In this document: one piece after another, positions 55,474 to 64,000 of the stretch
Numbering within the stretch: position 1 is the stretch's first letter
Layout: every line of letters begins with the position of its first letter
Assembly (NCBI GenBank): GCA_013350335.1
Contig: CM023541.1
Coordinates: forward strand, 62,995,413-63,059,412
DNA length: 64,000 bases
Direction of reading: 5' to 3'
From: Chimonanthus salicifolius
Taxonomy: Eukaryota > Streptophyta > Magnoliopsida > Laurales > Calycanthaceae
The notes under the pieces: generated by a model
Told to the model about the DNA's origin: nothing
Database searches by the model: none
The model's input: the letters and a program-made list of their open reading frames with translations, nothing else
Translations under genes and position numbers: made by a program

Positions 55474-56830
55474 TATTTTTATATATTTCTAAATAATCAA
55501 AATATCTTTGATGAAATATAGATAGAAATGTATGAAAAATCAAAGTTTTTGCCTAAAATTTTGATTTTTTTTTCAGTTTTTTTTCCCTTGGAATACAGTT
55601 GCATTACTTTACAAATGGAAATTTCAGTCTTTAGAAGATTATGTTCTTGCTAGTTTAAAAAACTGTAAAGTATTTTTGATGCATATCAAATTGCAAGTGG
55701 TTTGAATATTCTTTTAAATCAATTTCATATTGGATTGGAAACTGAAGTCCTGTATTTATTGGTGCGATTGCTAATAATGACAAACAGTATCCAACACAAT
55801 ATGATTTCCATCTTTGTTGATGCTCAAAAACAGGGTGTAAAGTGAAGAAAGAACCCATTTTATGATCTTATCAAAGTTTAGAATAGAGGGCACATTTAAG
55901 TATTTAACAGAAATGATGAACTCATTAGTAATTTTTTTAAGTGTAACCATATATTTCCTTTTTCATTCTTTTCTTCCTTCTACTTTTGATTTAATACTGT
56001 GTGCTTGTTTTGCACTATTCTCCTCTCAAAGGTGGGAAGATACTTCAATAGGCCCTCACAAGTCCAAAATTCCCCCTATAAATTACAATATTGTACTATA
56101 AAATTAATGGAAAGGCGATTTAAGTAATTTTCAAAAGAAAGGCAAGAAAAATGGTGGGGATTCGGTTTTAACAGTTGGTGGTTAGATTAAGGGATGGTCC
56201 ATCTAATAATAAATTAATTGTATTACTATTTGCCAAGTGGGTTGAGTTGTGGTGGTGGGGGTGGTGGGGGTGATGGTGGAGCACCATTTCCAATCAAACT
56301 TATCCGGTATCACCCCCCCCTCTTTGTTACTTTTCTTCCTCCTCAGTATCAAGTCAAAAGCCACTCTCCTTCTCTAGAATCAAATCCATATATAACTCTA
56401 TTACGCGCATGAAATCATCCTTACAATCATCTGCTTAATTCATTGTCTAATCATCACTTTAGTATATGTACATTAGATGGGTCCCATTTAGAGTGTTCCA
56501 CGCCCTCCACATGTCACGCGCGTACCACCTTGGCGGCTCTAGCATCTAACATATGGTGTCCAATACACTTTCTTTTCGAGAGAGAATAGGAGATAATATT
56601 TAGACAGAATAACAAAAATTATTTTCTATATAGGTCGGTAGACTTTATCGTATTAAATGACTTGTTGTATAGTATTCTAACGTTAAAAATTAAGACGAAA
56701 TATTATTTTTTGTTGGCGAATTTAAATGCTTTACAATCAACGATGAGATTGCCATACTTTTAATATATTCTAATCAGATAACTAACATTCACTTTCGATC
56801 TTGATTTTTAGTTCTAAATAACTCCACAAT

Positions 56831-57934
56831 TTTAAGTTCAATACAATAGAACTTATTAACGGCAGTAAACATTCACATGAGACTTCTAGCTCAAGAGGAA
56901 TTCATCGTCCAACTCAAAGTTAAACTCTCTCTAATCCTAATCATTTTTTATTACTCCTCAAAGAGGTTGTATTCTAATTGATGTCTTCCTCCTAAAAGAG
57001 TGACATGTAATTCTATTTATATGAAGTGATAATGATAGATGTGTGTGGTATTTTCAAATCTTTCATGGTACAGAGCTAAGCCGATCTACATGTGGGTTCC
57101 TTAATATTCTAGAACTCACTAACTAACAACAAACCATGGTTGGTGTGAGTTTAAGGTAACACCAGCATGCTCTACACATTTGTGGTGTCAAATCATGTAT
57201 TGCTCGTGGATCAGCTAATTTTAAGTTCAATACAATAGAACTTATTAATGACTGTAAACATTCACATGAGACTTCTAACTCAAGAGGAACTCATAGTCCA
57301 ACTCAAAGTAGAACTCTCTCTAATCCTAATCATTTTCTGTTACTCCTCAAAGAGGTTGTATTCTAATTGATGTCTTCCTCCTAAAAGAGAGGCATGTAAT
57401 TCTATTTATATGAAGTGATAATGATAGATGTGTGTGGTATCTTCAAATCTTTCATGGTATAGAGCTAAGTCGATCTACCTGTGGGTTCCTTACATGCTCT
57501 ACACATTTGTGGTGTCAAATCATGTATTGCTCGTGGATTAGCTAATTTTAAATTCAATATAATAGAACTTATTAACGACCGTAAACATTCACATGAGACT
57601 TCTAACTCAAGAGGAACTCATAGTCCAACTCAAAGTAGAACTCTCTCTAATCCTAATCCTTTTCTGTTACTCCTCAAAGAGGTTGTATTCTAATTGATGT
57701 CTTCCTCCTAAAAGAGAGGCATGTAATTCTATTTATATGAAGTGATAATGATAGATGTGTGTGGGATTTTCAAATCTTTCATGGTACAGAGCTAAGTTGA
57801 TCTACCTGTGGATTCCTTAATATTCTAGAACTCACTAACTAACAACAAACCACGGTTGGTGTGAGTTTAAGGTAACACCAGCATGCTCTACACATTTGTG
57901 GTGTCAAATCATGTATTGCTCGTGGATCAGCTAA
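56831..57934 (+). repeat. Three-unit minisatellite, about 389-bp unit
   Basis: Three head-to-tail copies begin at 56831, 57220 and 57547 with tttaagttca or tttaaattca, then atagaacttatta, gtaaacattcacatgaga, agaggttgtattctaattga and tatatgaagtgataatgata. Units 1 and 3 are about 388-389 bp. Unit 2 is 327 bp because it lacks 62 bp (the part with actcactaactaacaacaaa and ggttggtgtgagtttaagg). Copies differ at a few percent of positions. No coding frame is conserved. Confidence 0.88.
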
Positions 57935-58574
57935 TAATCAACATCATTAGTATAGTGAATTCTAAGAAAGGGACTAGATTTGAGTTGAAATGCTCTAAAT
58001 TGTGGTTCTAATTCTTATGATCAACAAAATATTTTTTTCATCCAATCTAAGCTTTGCTTAGGGCCCTTGAACTGTTATTAGGTAAGCAGTTAGACACACT
58101 ATTATATTAGTAATAAGTATTCCAAAAAAGGCATCAATGCAGACCACATGTTATAAAAAAATCTAAAGATGGCATTTCTAAGGACTTCTACCTATTTTAG
58201 ACTTAGATTTTGGGTACTTTACAATAGTTAAAACATAAAGTACGATATCAGTAGTTTTAATTAAAAAAAATAAGAGAGAGATTTTTCGGCCGATATTTTT
58301 CCCTGCTATAAACATTGGCGAGCTGAGTCATAATAAGAATTCAAGAGTGAACTCAGTTAAGTGTTTGGATTAACAATTCTAAGATGACTTTTCAATGCTG
58401 TAAATTGGAGGGCAGTTTTCAGAATTATTGAGCTTCCTGTAGACTTGTTGTCTATTCCATTTGATTAAAGGATATAGATACAAAAGGATCATATAATCAC
58501 TGACTTTGGCTGCCTTTTGATTGGAAGAAAGTTATTAAATAAAGTATATCAAAAATAGAGTTTTAATGTATATA

Positions 58575-58732
58575 CATTGAAGTAGGGGTTCAAAATTTGT
58601 TATCGGCCGATATTTTTCTTTCTTCTCTTTTTTTTTTTTAAAAAAAATGAACGATATGATACGGCCTAGATATCGGTCAAATATCAACCGATACGATACG
58701 TATCAGTCCATATTTGGACCCCTGCATTGAAG
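58575..58732. mobile_element. hAT-type MITE of the TATCGGCCGATA family, exact 8-bp TSD
   Basis: The element proper is 58583-58724 (142 bp). It starts taggggttcaaaa and ends tttggacccctg, inverted repeats matching those of the 48072 element except for the first base. CATTGAAG flanks it on both sides (58575-58582 and 58725-58732). The interior has ttatcggccgatattt, gatacggcctagatatcggt and caaccgatacgatacgtatc. A small separate fragment (ttttcggccgatattttt, near 58283) lies 300 bp upstream. Confidence 0.82.
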
Positions 58733-59339
58733 TACTTTTGAATTCACTTTTTTACTTTAATTAAAACTAGTTAATTTAGTACTAAGTGAACTTGCAACTT
58801 GCTATGGTAAACCGTAAAGGACGACCACTGTCTGCCATTTGAACAAATTTGGGACCTACTAGATGGCCATTTTCAACCCTAAGACCATATTAAAATCATT
58901 TGTGAGCTCCTAAAGTCTTCTTAAATTCAAAATTCTAAAGAAGATCTTTAGCTTTAAACTAAAGCACAAGGGACATATAAAACCCATAAGGTACAAATTA
59001 ATATGATGACTTAGAGAGTGATGTTTGGTGTGATAAAAGCTTAATCAGCGATAATACTCTAGCATTGATGGGCATATTGATCTTAATTTTAAAATGCAAA
59101 AAAGCAAAGATCAGTGGAAGTCAGATGCTTTTTAATATGATTGGTAGTTAAGTAGCACTCAAAAGAGTAATAGGAAGCAGTGTAGAGTCTTTAGTTTTCA
59201 TGGACAAAAGTGGGCCATAGAAAATAACATTTTTAGCAATTTAGATTTATCACCGAATGGGCTTCGCGCATGAGGCTTATACCTCTGATTGAGTAGTTGT
59301 TCCACTCTTCAATGTTAATTATTTTTATAAGAATTTCTT

Positions 59340-59458
59340 GTTCAAGCATGAATAAGTCCCATGTTGGTTGTAAAGGGAGATATTTAAAAACTTATAAAAG
59401 ATTTGGATCACCTCACATGATAGATTACCCTTTTGGATTGGATACCCAGTTCTAATAC
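59340..59458 (+). mobile_element. Solo LTR related to the TRIM at 29539-29909
   Basis: gtcccatgttggttgtaaag, ggagatatttaaaaactta, aaaagatttggatcacctca and ttttggattggatacccag correspond in order to the TRIM LTR (cccacattggaagtgtagag, gagatctaagggtttgtaaa, ggacttgggtcactccacct, cttttgagctggaagcccat). No second LTR is adjacent, so it is a solo LTR or fragment. Divergence is high. Confidence 0.55.
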
Positions 59459-59733
59459 TTATAACGTAATATAAACATTATACTCATAAATAAGACTCTT
59501 AATAAACCTCAATAGACATTTAGCCAATAAAAAAGAAAAGATGAAGCAGAACATAGTGTCACTTGTGAGAGATTCAAAGCCTCTTCTAGATACAGCGCGG
59601 ATGGATTTTCTCAAATCTTTTTAAACCCTCTCTGAAATGGTTCTAAATGATCATTACGTGTTATATAATGATAGAAATAACTCTTATTTTTTATCTAACT
59701 TGTGATTAAATCTATGTTTAAATGATGCAAAGC

Positions 59734-59893
59734 ATGAACTAAGGATGAGTGCCTAGATTCTAGCCTTCTAGGATGAGTGCCGTAACATGATTTCTTAGGC
59801 GACGTTAACGGTGATGAACTAAGGATGAGTGCCTAGATTCTAGCCTTCTAGGATGAGTGCCATAACATGATTTCTTAGGCGACGTTAACGGTG
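59734..59893 (+). repeat. Tandem duplication, two 80-bp units
   Basis: Copies at 59734-59813 and 59814-59893 differ by one base (ccgtaac versus ccataac), implying a recent duplication. Each unit itself contains aaggatgagtgc and aggatgagtgc, an internal partial repeat. No coding meaning was seen. Confidence 0.92.
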
Positions 59894-60036
59894 ATGGAGC
59901 TGTAGGATCCAAATAAGCGTGATTCACTTTTATGTGGTATTAATTGACATCAAATTGATGTTTATCATAATACTTTCTTGTTATTAGTATTCTCTCTCTC
60001 TCTCTCTTCATTTTGTGCGATGTTTTGGATAGTAGC

Positions 60037-60329
60037 TCATTCTCACGATTTGGATATCCAGTCAAAAAGACTATCGTATTAGGTGAAATGACTTAAGTCT
60101 TTTATAAGCCTTTAATTCTCTCTCGAGTCTCTACATTTTTAATGTGGAACTCATTTGCAGACTCCACAATCCCCCCTCGAACTAAGATAACCTGAGACCT
60201 GAATCTAACGCCATTCGTTAGGACATGTGTATTCAACTTAAAAGACTAGTATGTTAGGTGGAATGACCTAAATCCTCTATAAATCTCTTGATCTCTCTAT
60301 ACTTCTAATATGAGACTCTTTCGCCAACA
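60037..60329 (-). mobile_element. TRIM retrotransposon, minus strand, degraded
   Basis: Read on the minus strand, an LTR at 60329-60216 (tgttggcgaaagagtctcat, tagaggatttaggtcattcc) is followed by a mutated primer-binding site (aatggcgttagattc). A short interior ends in a G-rich tract (complement of cccccctcg, 60171-60179), then a second LTR runs from about 60168 to 60037 (tgtggagtctgc, aaaagacttaagtcatttca). Layout and phrases match the element at 29539-29909. The 3' end is approximate and no target-site duplication was identified. Confidence 0.7.
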
Positions 60330-60654
60330 CTCATGACGTATGATTAGATAAAATAGATGGAAAAATCAATTTGTTATTGTGTCAATGTATCAAAATGCAA
60401 CTATAGTCACTGTAACAAAGAAGTGGATTTCACCTGTGCATCTCCATGCATGCGTGACATTGCACTAGGGGGTTATGGGGCTACTTTGGTGGGTTTTATT
60501 ATATAAGAATGGTTTCAAATGAATTTTTTTTTCTTTTAATTTACGTGTGAGAAACTAAAAAACAATCTTACTAAAACTCACAAAAAATTAGATTCATTGA
60601 ACAAATAATGTTTTTTCCTCTCCTCCATACATGTAAATAAACATTTTCATGAAC

Positions 60655-60658
<4 letters not shown>

Positions 60659-60694
<36 letters not shown>
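60659..60694. repeat. AT microsatellite
   Basis: About 18 at dinucleotides. An open frame starting just upstream reads through it as Tyr-Ile repeats and is an artefact. Confidence 0.9.
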
Positions 60695-60697
<3 letters not shown>

Positions 60698-60930
60698 CAG
60701 AAGTCCTGCTCCCTCTCCACTTTCAATTTGCTTATACAATAAATTCAGCTCTATCAATGAGGCATAAAAGTTGCATCCCACTCTTTGTTTATTTTAAAAA
60801 CAATAACTTTGTATGCAATCCATCCATAACCCCACTTGCAAAGTGATTGACATGGATCCATTATAGCTCTCAACCCTCTTCTTTTCATCTACCAACCACG
60901 TTAAAAACATTTTACTGTGCCATTTGGAAC

Positions 60931-61058
60931 TTTGTACAGGAAACTATTCATTAAAATTAATATTTTATATAGTTTGTTTTATATGATGAGAAAGTTTGTA
61001 CAATAAACTATTCATTAAAATTAATATTCTATATAGTTTGTTTTATTTGATGAGAAAG
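60931..61058 (+). repeat. Tandem duplication, two 64-bp units
   Basis: Copies at 60931-60994 and 60995-61058 share aaactattcattaaaattaa, tatagtttgttttat and gatgagaaag, with a few substitutions. It is a simple local duplication in AT-rich DNA. Confidence 0.9.
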
Positions 61059-61209
61059 TTTTAGTTTAAAAAATCTACTCTTATATAACAAATGTGTCAA
61101 AAATCAACTTAGATAAATTATTTCAAGTGTAATTTTAAAGGCTACAAAATTTTAACCTTTCATAAGATTGGAACTTAATCTAATGATGAGTATATTGAGA
61201 AATATGTTT

Positions 61210-61514
61210 AAATTGAAGGGTAGCGATCCTTACACGGGATTTTTGTGTAACCAGACACGGGAATGAGTGGATTTTTCATACCTTATTTATATAAATCGGT
61301 TTAAAAACAATATCGTTTGAAAACCCCGAGCTAAACACGGGAAAAACCCACAGTTGATGAACAAACCAAAACAGCTTGCTAAGTGATCCGCTCTCCGGTA
61401 ATTCATTTTTTAAGTTATCCATACGACATGGGTGAAGGGTGAAGTGGGAAATCCATTAATTCTCGTGTTTGATTACACAAAAGTATCGTGTGAGGATCGT
61501 CACCCCAAATTGAA
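61210..61514. mobile_element. Long-TIR MITE with exact 8-bp TSD
   Basis: The element proper is 61218-61506 (289 bp). The left arm gggtagcgatccttacacgg then ttttgtgtaaccagacacgg pairs with the right arm, whose complement reads ggggtgacgatcctcacacg then ttttgtgtaatcaaacacga, about 60 bp of inverted repeat. AAATTGAA flanks both ends (61210-61217 and 61507-61514). An 8-bp duplication fits hAT elements, but the termini lack a typical CAGGG, so a Mutator-like origin is the alternative. It has no coding capacity. Confidence 0.78.
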
Positions 61515-62439
61515 TATTACTCTAATTCATAGCAAACTAATGAATATGAGAAAAAGCAATGCTGTGAATATATGATTTATTAAAAATTATTTTCCAACTT
61601 ACAACGTATTACATGGATATCTAAGGCAGGATCCATATTCATTCTGATTAAAACTCATTATAGCTTCCAACCTGAGTTGTGGATGGGATAATAAGACACC
61701 CCTCACATGACACACATGGTACAATATAAAATGATGAAAAAGGATTACATTTGTAGGAAATGATCATAAACTCATGACATGTTGAAATATTTTTAACAAA
61801 AGCTATGATAGGTGGGGAAAGAGAAAGGACTGAAAAGAAAAAGGGCATCCAATAATACTACAAATTTTCACCTTTTGTTAGGCTCAAAAAATTATTCATG
61901 TGATAGATCAGATCATGAGCTTTCTTCATAAGTATTTTGGTGTTATAATGAAAAAAGAAAAAAGAAAAAGAAGAAGCTTATTTTAACCTAGTAAATTTAG
62001 TCAAGACATTACCAAGTGCATTCACCACGTGTATGAGAAAAGAAATATAACAAATAAAGTGATCACTAGCTCACTAGTGCAAAAAGTACTGTGAAATTAG
62101 ATATATGGTCTGGATGTTGATAGGTTGGTTGTCTTTATTTGAGTATTGCAGTCCATAAAAATTATTTTGATTGGATGTGTCAAACAATGTTTTCTAAATT
62201 CATTAAGTTTAAGAATTGGAAATAATTTAAAATAGTTAATTTTGAAGAATTTAAAAACCACATCTTGATTGATTAAATCAAGATAATTTTTTCATGAGTC
62301 ACGTACTCAAATAGAGATCTTTCTAATAAACCTATTAGCACTACAAAGTGGCAGGCCTAACACCTGGGGATAATTTTGTACGACTAGTTAGTTTACTGTA
62401 ATTATAATATCTAAAAATGTGCTATTTTGATTTATGAAC

Positions 62440-62590
62440 TCCAAGGGATTGATGTGTTGGTCAGGAACCTCTTTCAGAGAACAAGAGTCATGAGTTTGAA
62501 TCCTACCTACTCAGTGTATGTAGGTAAAGAGGTTTACAGATACTTCGAAAATTAATCAAATATTCTAAGGGAGAGATCCTAAACAATTCG
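62440..62590 (+). mobile_element. SINE-like copy, family C
   Basis: gattgatgtgttggtcagg (box A-like) and gagtcatgagtttgaatcct (box B-like) are followed by a body with gtaggtaaagaggtttacag and an A/T-rich end. The head matches the reverse-oriented copy at 63475-63612 (ggtcaggaacc then cttcagaa... and gagtcatgagttcaa). The 3' end is not well defined. Confidence 0.45.
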
Positions 62591-63474
62591 AACATTAAAA
62601 ATTGTATTATCATGTCGTTACCATCTACCTATGAAATTTAAGAGAAGTGACATATGAAATAGTTTTGTCACAATTCCAAGACCCAATTGTCATACAAGAC
62701 AAGAAGTTAACTCAAAACCTTCTCTTCATGAATTGCATGATGGTGCATTTAAAGGTATGGAGTTTAAAATTGTGATTACTGAAGAGGTGGTCTGCCATCA
62801 CATAAAAGAAATCTATTATTACTACCAACCAACCCAAAGCACATTGATAAAGGAGTAAGAAAAGCCGTGGCTCACACTTAATGTTAGAATCTCTCCTTCA
62901 CATGCGTATCATTACAAATGAGAGCCATTGGTCTTATTTTTTGCTTCATATATAGATCTTCAACATAAAGTAGTGGATGATTATAAATAATAGGGTTACA
63001 AAGATCATTGAATCATAGAATGAGTTCATCTAAATTGGTACTTTATGTATTTTTTTTATAAAATTAATTTTAGTTGAGATTGCTTAGATTGTGATCTACT
63101 TAAGATTGAGGTTGCAGTTCACTAGATTACAGAATGCGAACAGTTTGGTGAAAACATGTGAGAGTGATACACATTGTCTTTTGAGAGCAATCAAATTCAT
63201 CATGGTAATTATCCAAAAGTGTAACATTAGTGGGTAAATCTCTTAATGGTGTTTTAGTACAGAGTAAGAGAGAAATGATGAAGAAATATAATGCTTATCA
63301 AAGTCTTTTGACCCAAGCTTTTACTGATAGAAACTGATTATACCCAATAATGTTCACTTATGAATCTTCTTATTAAGGTTTAAGATAAAGGTGTTTCCAT
63401 GCTAATTTAGGACATTCTCAACTTTTACCTTTATGATCAAGGTGTCCAGGTCTCTTGGAGCATATGACAAATCC

Positions 63475-63612
63475 CGAGAGTATGTGCAAACTTCCATATT
63501 CACACATATTAAGTAACTCTATGGAGAGTAACTCTTTAGAGTGGAATGAAAATTGAACTCATGACTCCAGCTTTCTGAAGCGGGTTCCTGACCATCGCTC
63601 CAACCCCTTTAG
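63475..63612 (-). mobile_element. SINE-like copy, family C, minus strand
   Basis: On the minus strand the order is ggggttggagcgatggtcag, gaacccgcttcagaaagctg, gagtcatgagttcaattttc, the same head as at 62440-62590 in opposite orientation. The body diverges further on. No target-site duplication was confirmed. Confidence 0.45.
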
Positions 63613-64000
63613 ATTCATTCTCAACTTTTATTTGGAGTCAATGAGCTTACAACTTTTAAATATATTCAAATTTTATCTATAAATTTTATGTTTATCTCGA
63701 ATATGAGAGTTGGTGCATTTAATAGGTATTTCCAGGTTGATTCTTTCTATAAAAATCAAGTCTTTTATATACCAATGGTCAAAATAATGTTAATTTTAAA
63801 CAGATTTCCAATCAAGGGTAAGATCAACTCATAACAGAGGATAAGAGTAGATTTTAAGAAGGTTAAAATATAAATGGGTGTTCATGATGGTTCCCACAAG
63901 AGGCTCCAAAACTTTTGCCGCTCATGAACGATGAGGCACAGATTAAGCAAGTTTTTATACATAAAGTATCATCTCAACTACCCATTTGATGAACTACCCA

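Larger units (their letters stand above)
55474..64000. other. Gene-poor flank with repeats
   Basis: No protein-coding gene could be supported on either strand. The AT-rich DNA contains a three-unit minisatellite (56831-57934), a palindromic hAT MITE (58583-58724), TRIM-related LTRs (59340-59458, 60037-60329), local tandem duplications (59734-59893, 60931-61058), an AT microsatellite, a long-TIR MITE (61218-61506) and two SINE-like copies (62440-62590, 63475-63612). The longer open frames are low-complexity or repeat-derived. Confidence 0.55.

Noticed and set aside
55862..56412. Short plus-strand frames downstream of the SINE near CAT
   Set aside because: Low-complexity Phe/Leu- or Gly-rich translations with no splice context or similarity.
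56831..57934. Regularly spaced repeats considered as a CRISPR array
   Set aside because: Units are about 330-390 bp, adjacent without short unique spacers, in a plant nuclear context; this is a minisatellite.
60649..60846. Open frame starting with Tyr-Ile repeats
   Set aside because: It is translation of an AT microsatellite followed by non-conserved sequence.

Overview
This is nuclear DNA from a flowering plant. It carries intron-rich genes with GT-AG junctions, a chloroplast-targeted shikimate-pathway enzyme, plant-specific families (TOM2A, TOM2B, a plant-type CAT transporter, a plant ABCC protein) and AT-rich intergenic DNA full of plant non-autonomous transposons (TRIM, SINE, hAT-type MITE, LINE tails). 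I cannot name the species. The repeat-loaded introns and unusual repeat families suggest a woody, perhaps early-diverging, angiosperm, but that is a guess.

Six protein-coding genes can be assembled exon by exon, each with a continuous frame across its splice sites. (1) 1292-9750 (+): full-length ABC transporter of subfamily C, ABCC15-like, 10 exons, 1523 aa. (2) 16616-23444 (+): TOM2A, a tetraspanin-like four-pass membrane protein, 6 exons, 280 aa. (3) 25856-30752 (-): TOM2B, a small soluble protein, 5 exons, 137 aa. (4) 34198-38389 (-): NDUFAF3-like mitochondrial complex I assembly factor (Mth938/DUF498 fold), 6 exons including a 35-nt micro-exon, 173 aa. (5) 40922-46929 (+): plastid class II DAHP synthase, the first enzyme of the shikimate pathway, 5 exons, 498 aa. 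(6) 52115-54999 (-): cationic amino acid transporter of the CAT family, 5 exons, 574 aa.

TOM2A and TOM2B stand tail to tail, about 2.4 kb apart. As I recall, these two genes were defined together at the Arabidopsis TOM2 locus, a host locus needed for efficient tobamovirus multiplication, so the window seems to preserve an old neighbourhood. The other genes look like independent housekeeping or transport genes; unlike a bacterial operon, no shared pathway is implied.

The remaining sequence is mostly mobile-element debris. The best-supported elements have exact target-site duplications: two hAT-type MITEs whose interiors are built from the palindrome TATCGGCCGATA (48072-48297 and 58583-58724), another hAT-type element made of GGGTCGGGT-like blocks (48371-48750), a long-TIR MITE (61218-61506), a TRIM retrotransposon in TOM2B intron 1 (29544-29904), and a 100-bp 5'-truncated LINE in TOM2B intron 4. 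There are also a nested fold-back element (about 31.2-31.9 kb), a larger fold-back (about 13.7-15.0 kb), a three-unit minisatellite (56.8-57.9 kb) and two local tandem duplications. The last 9 kb, after the CAT gene, contains no gene I can support.
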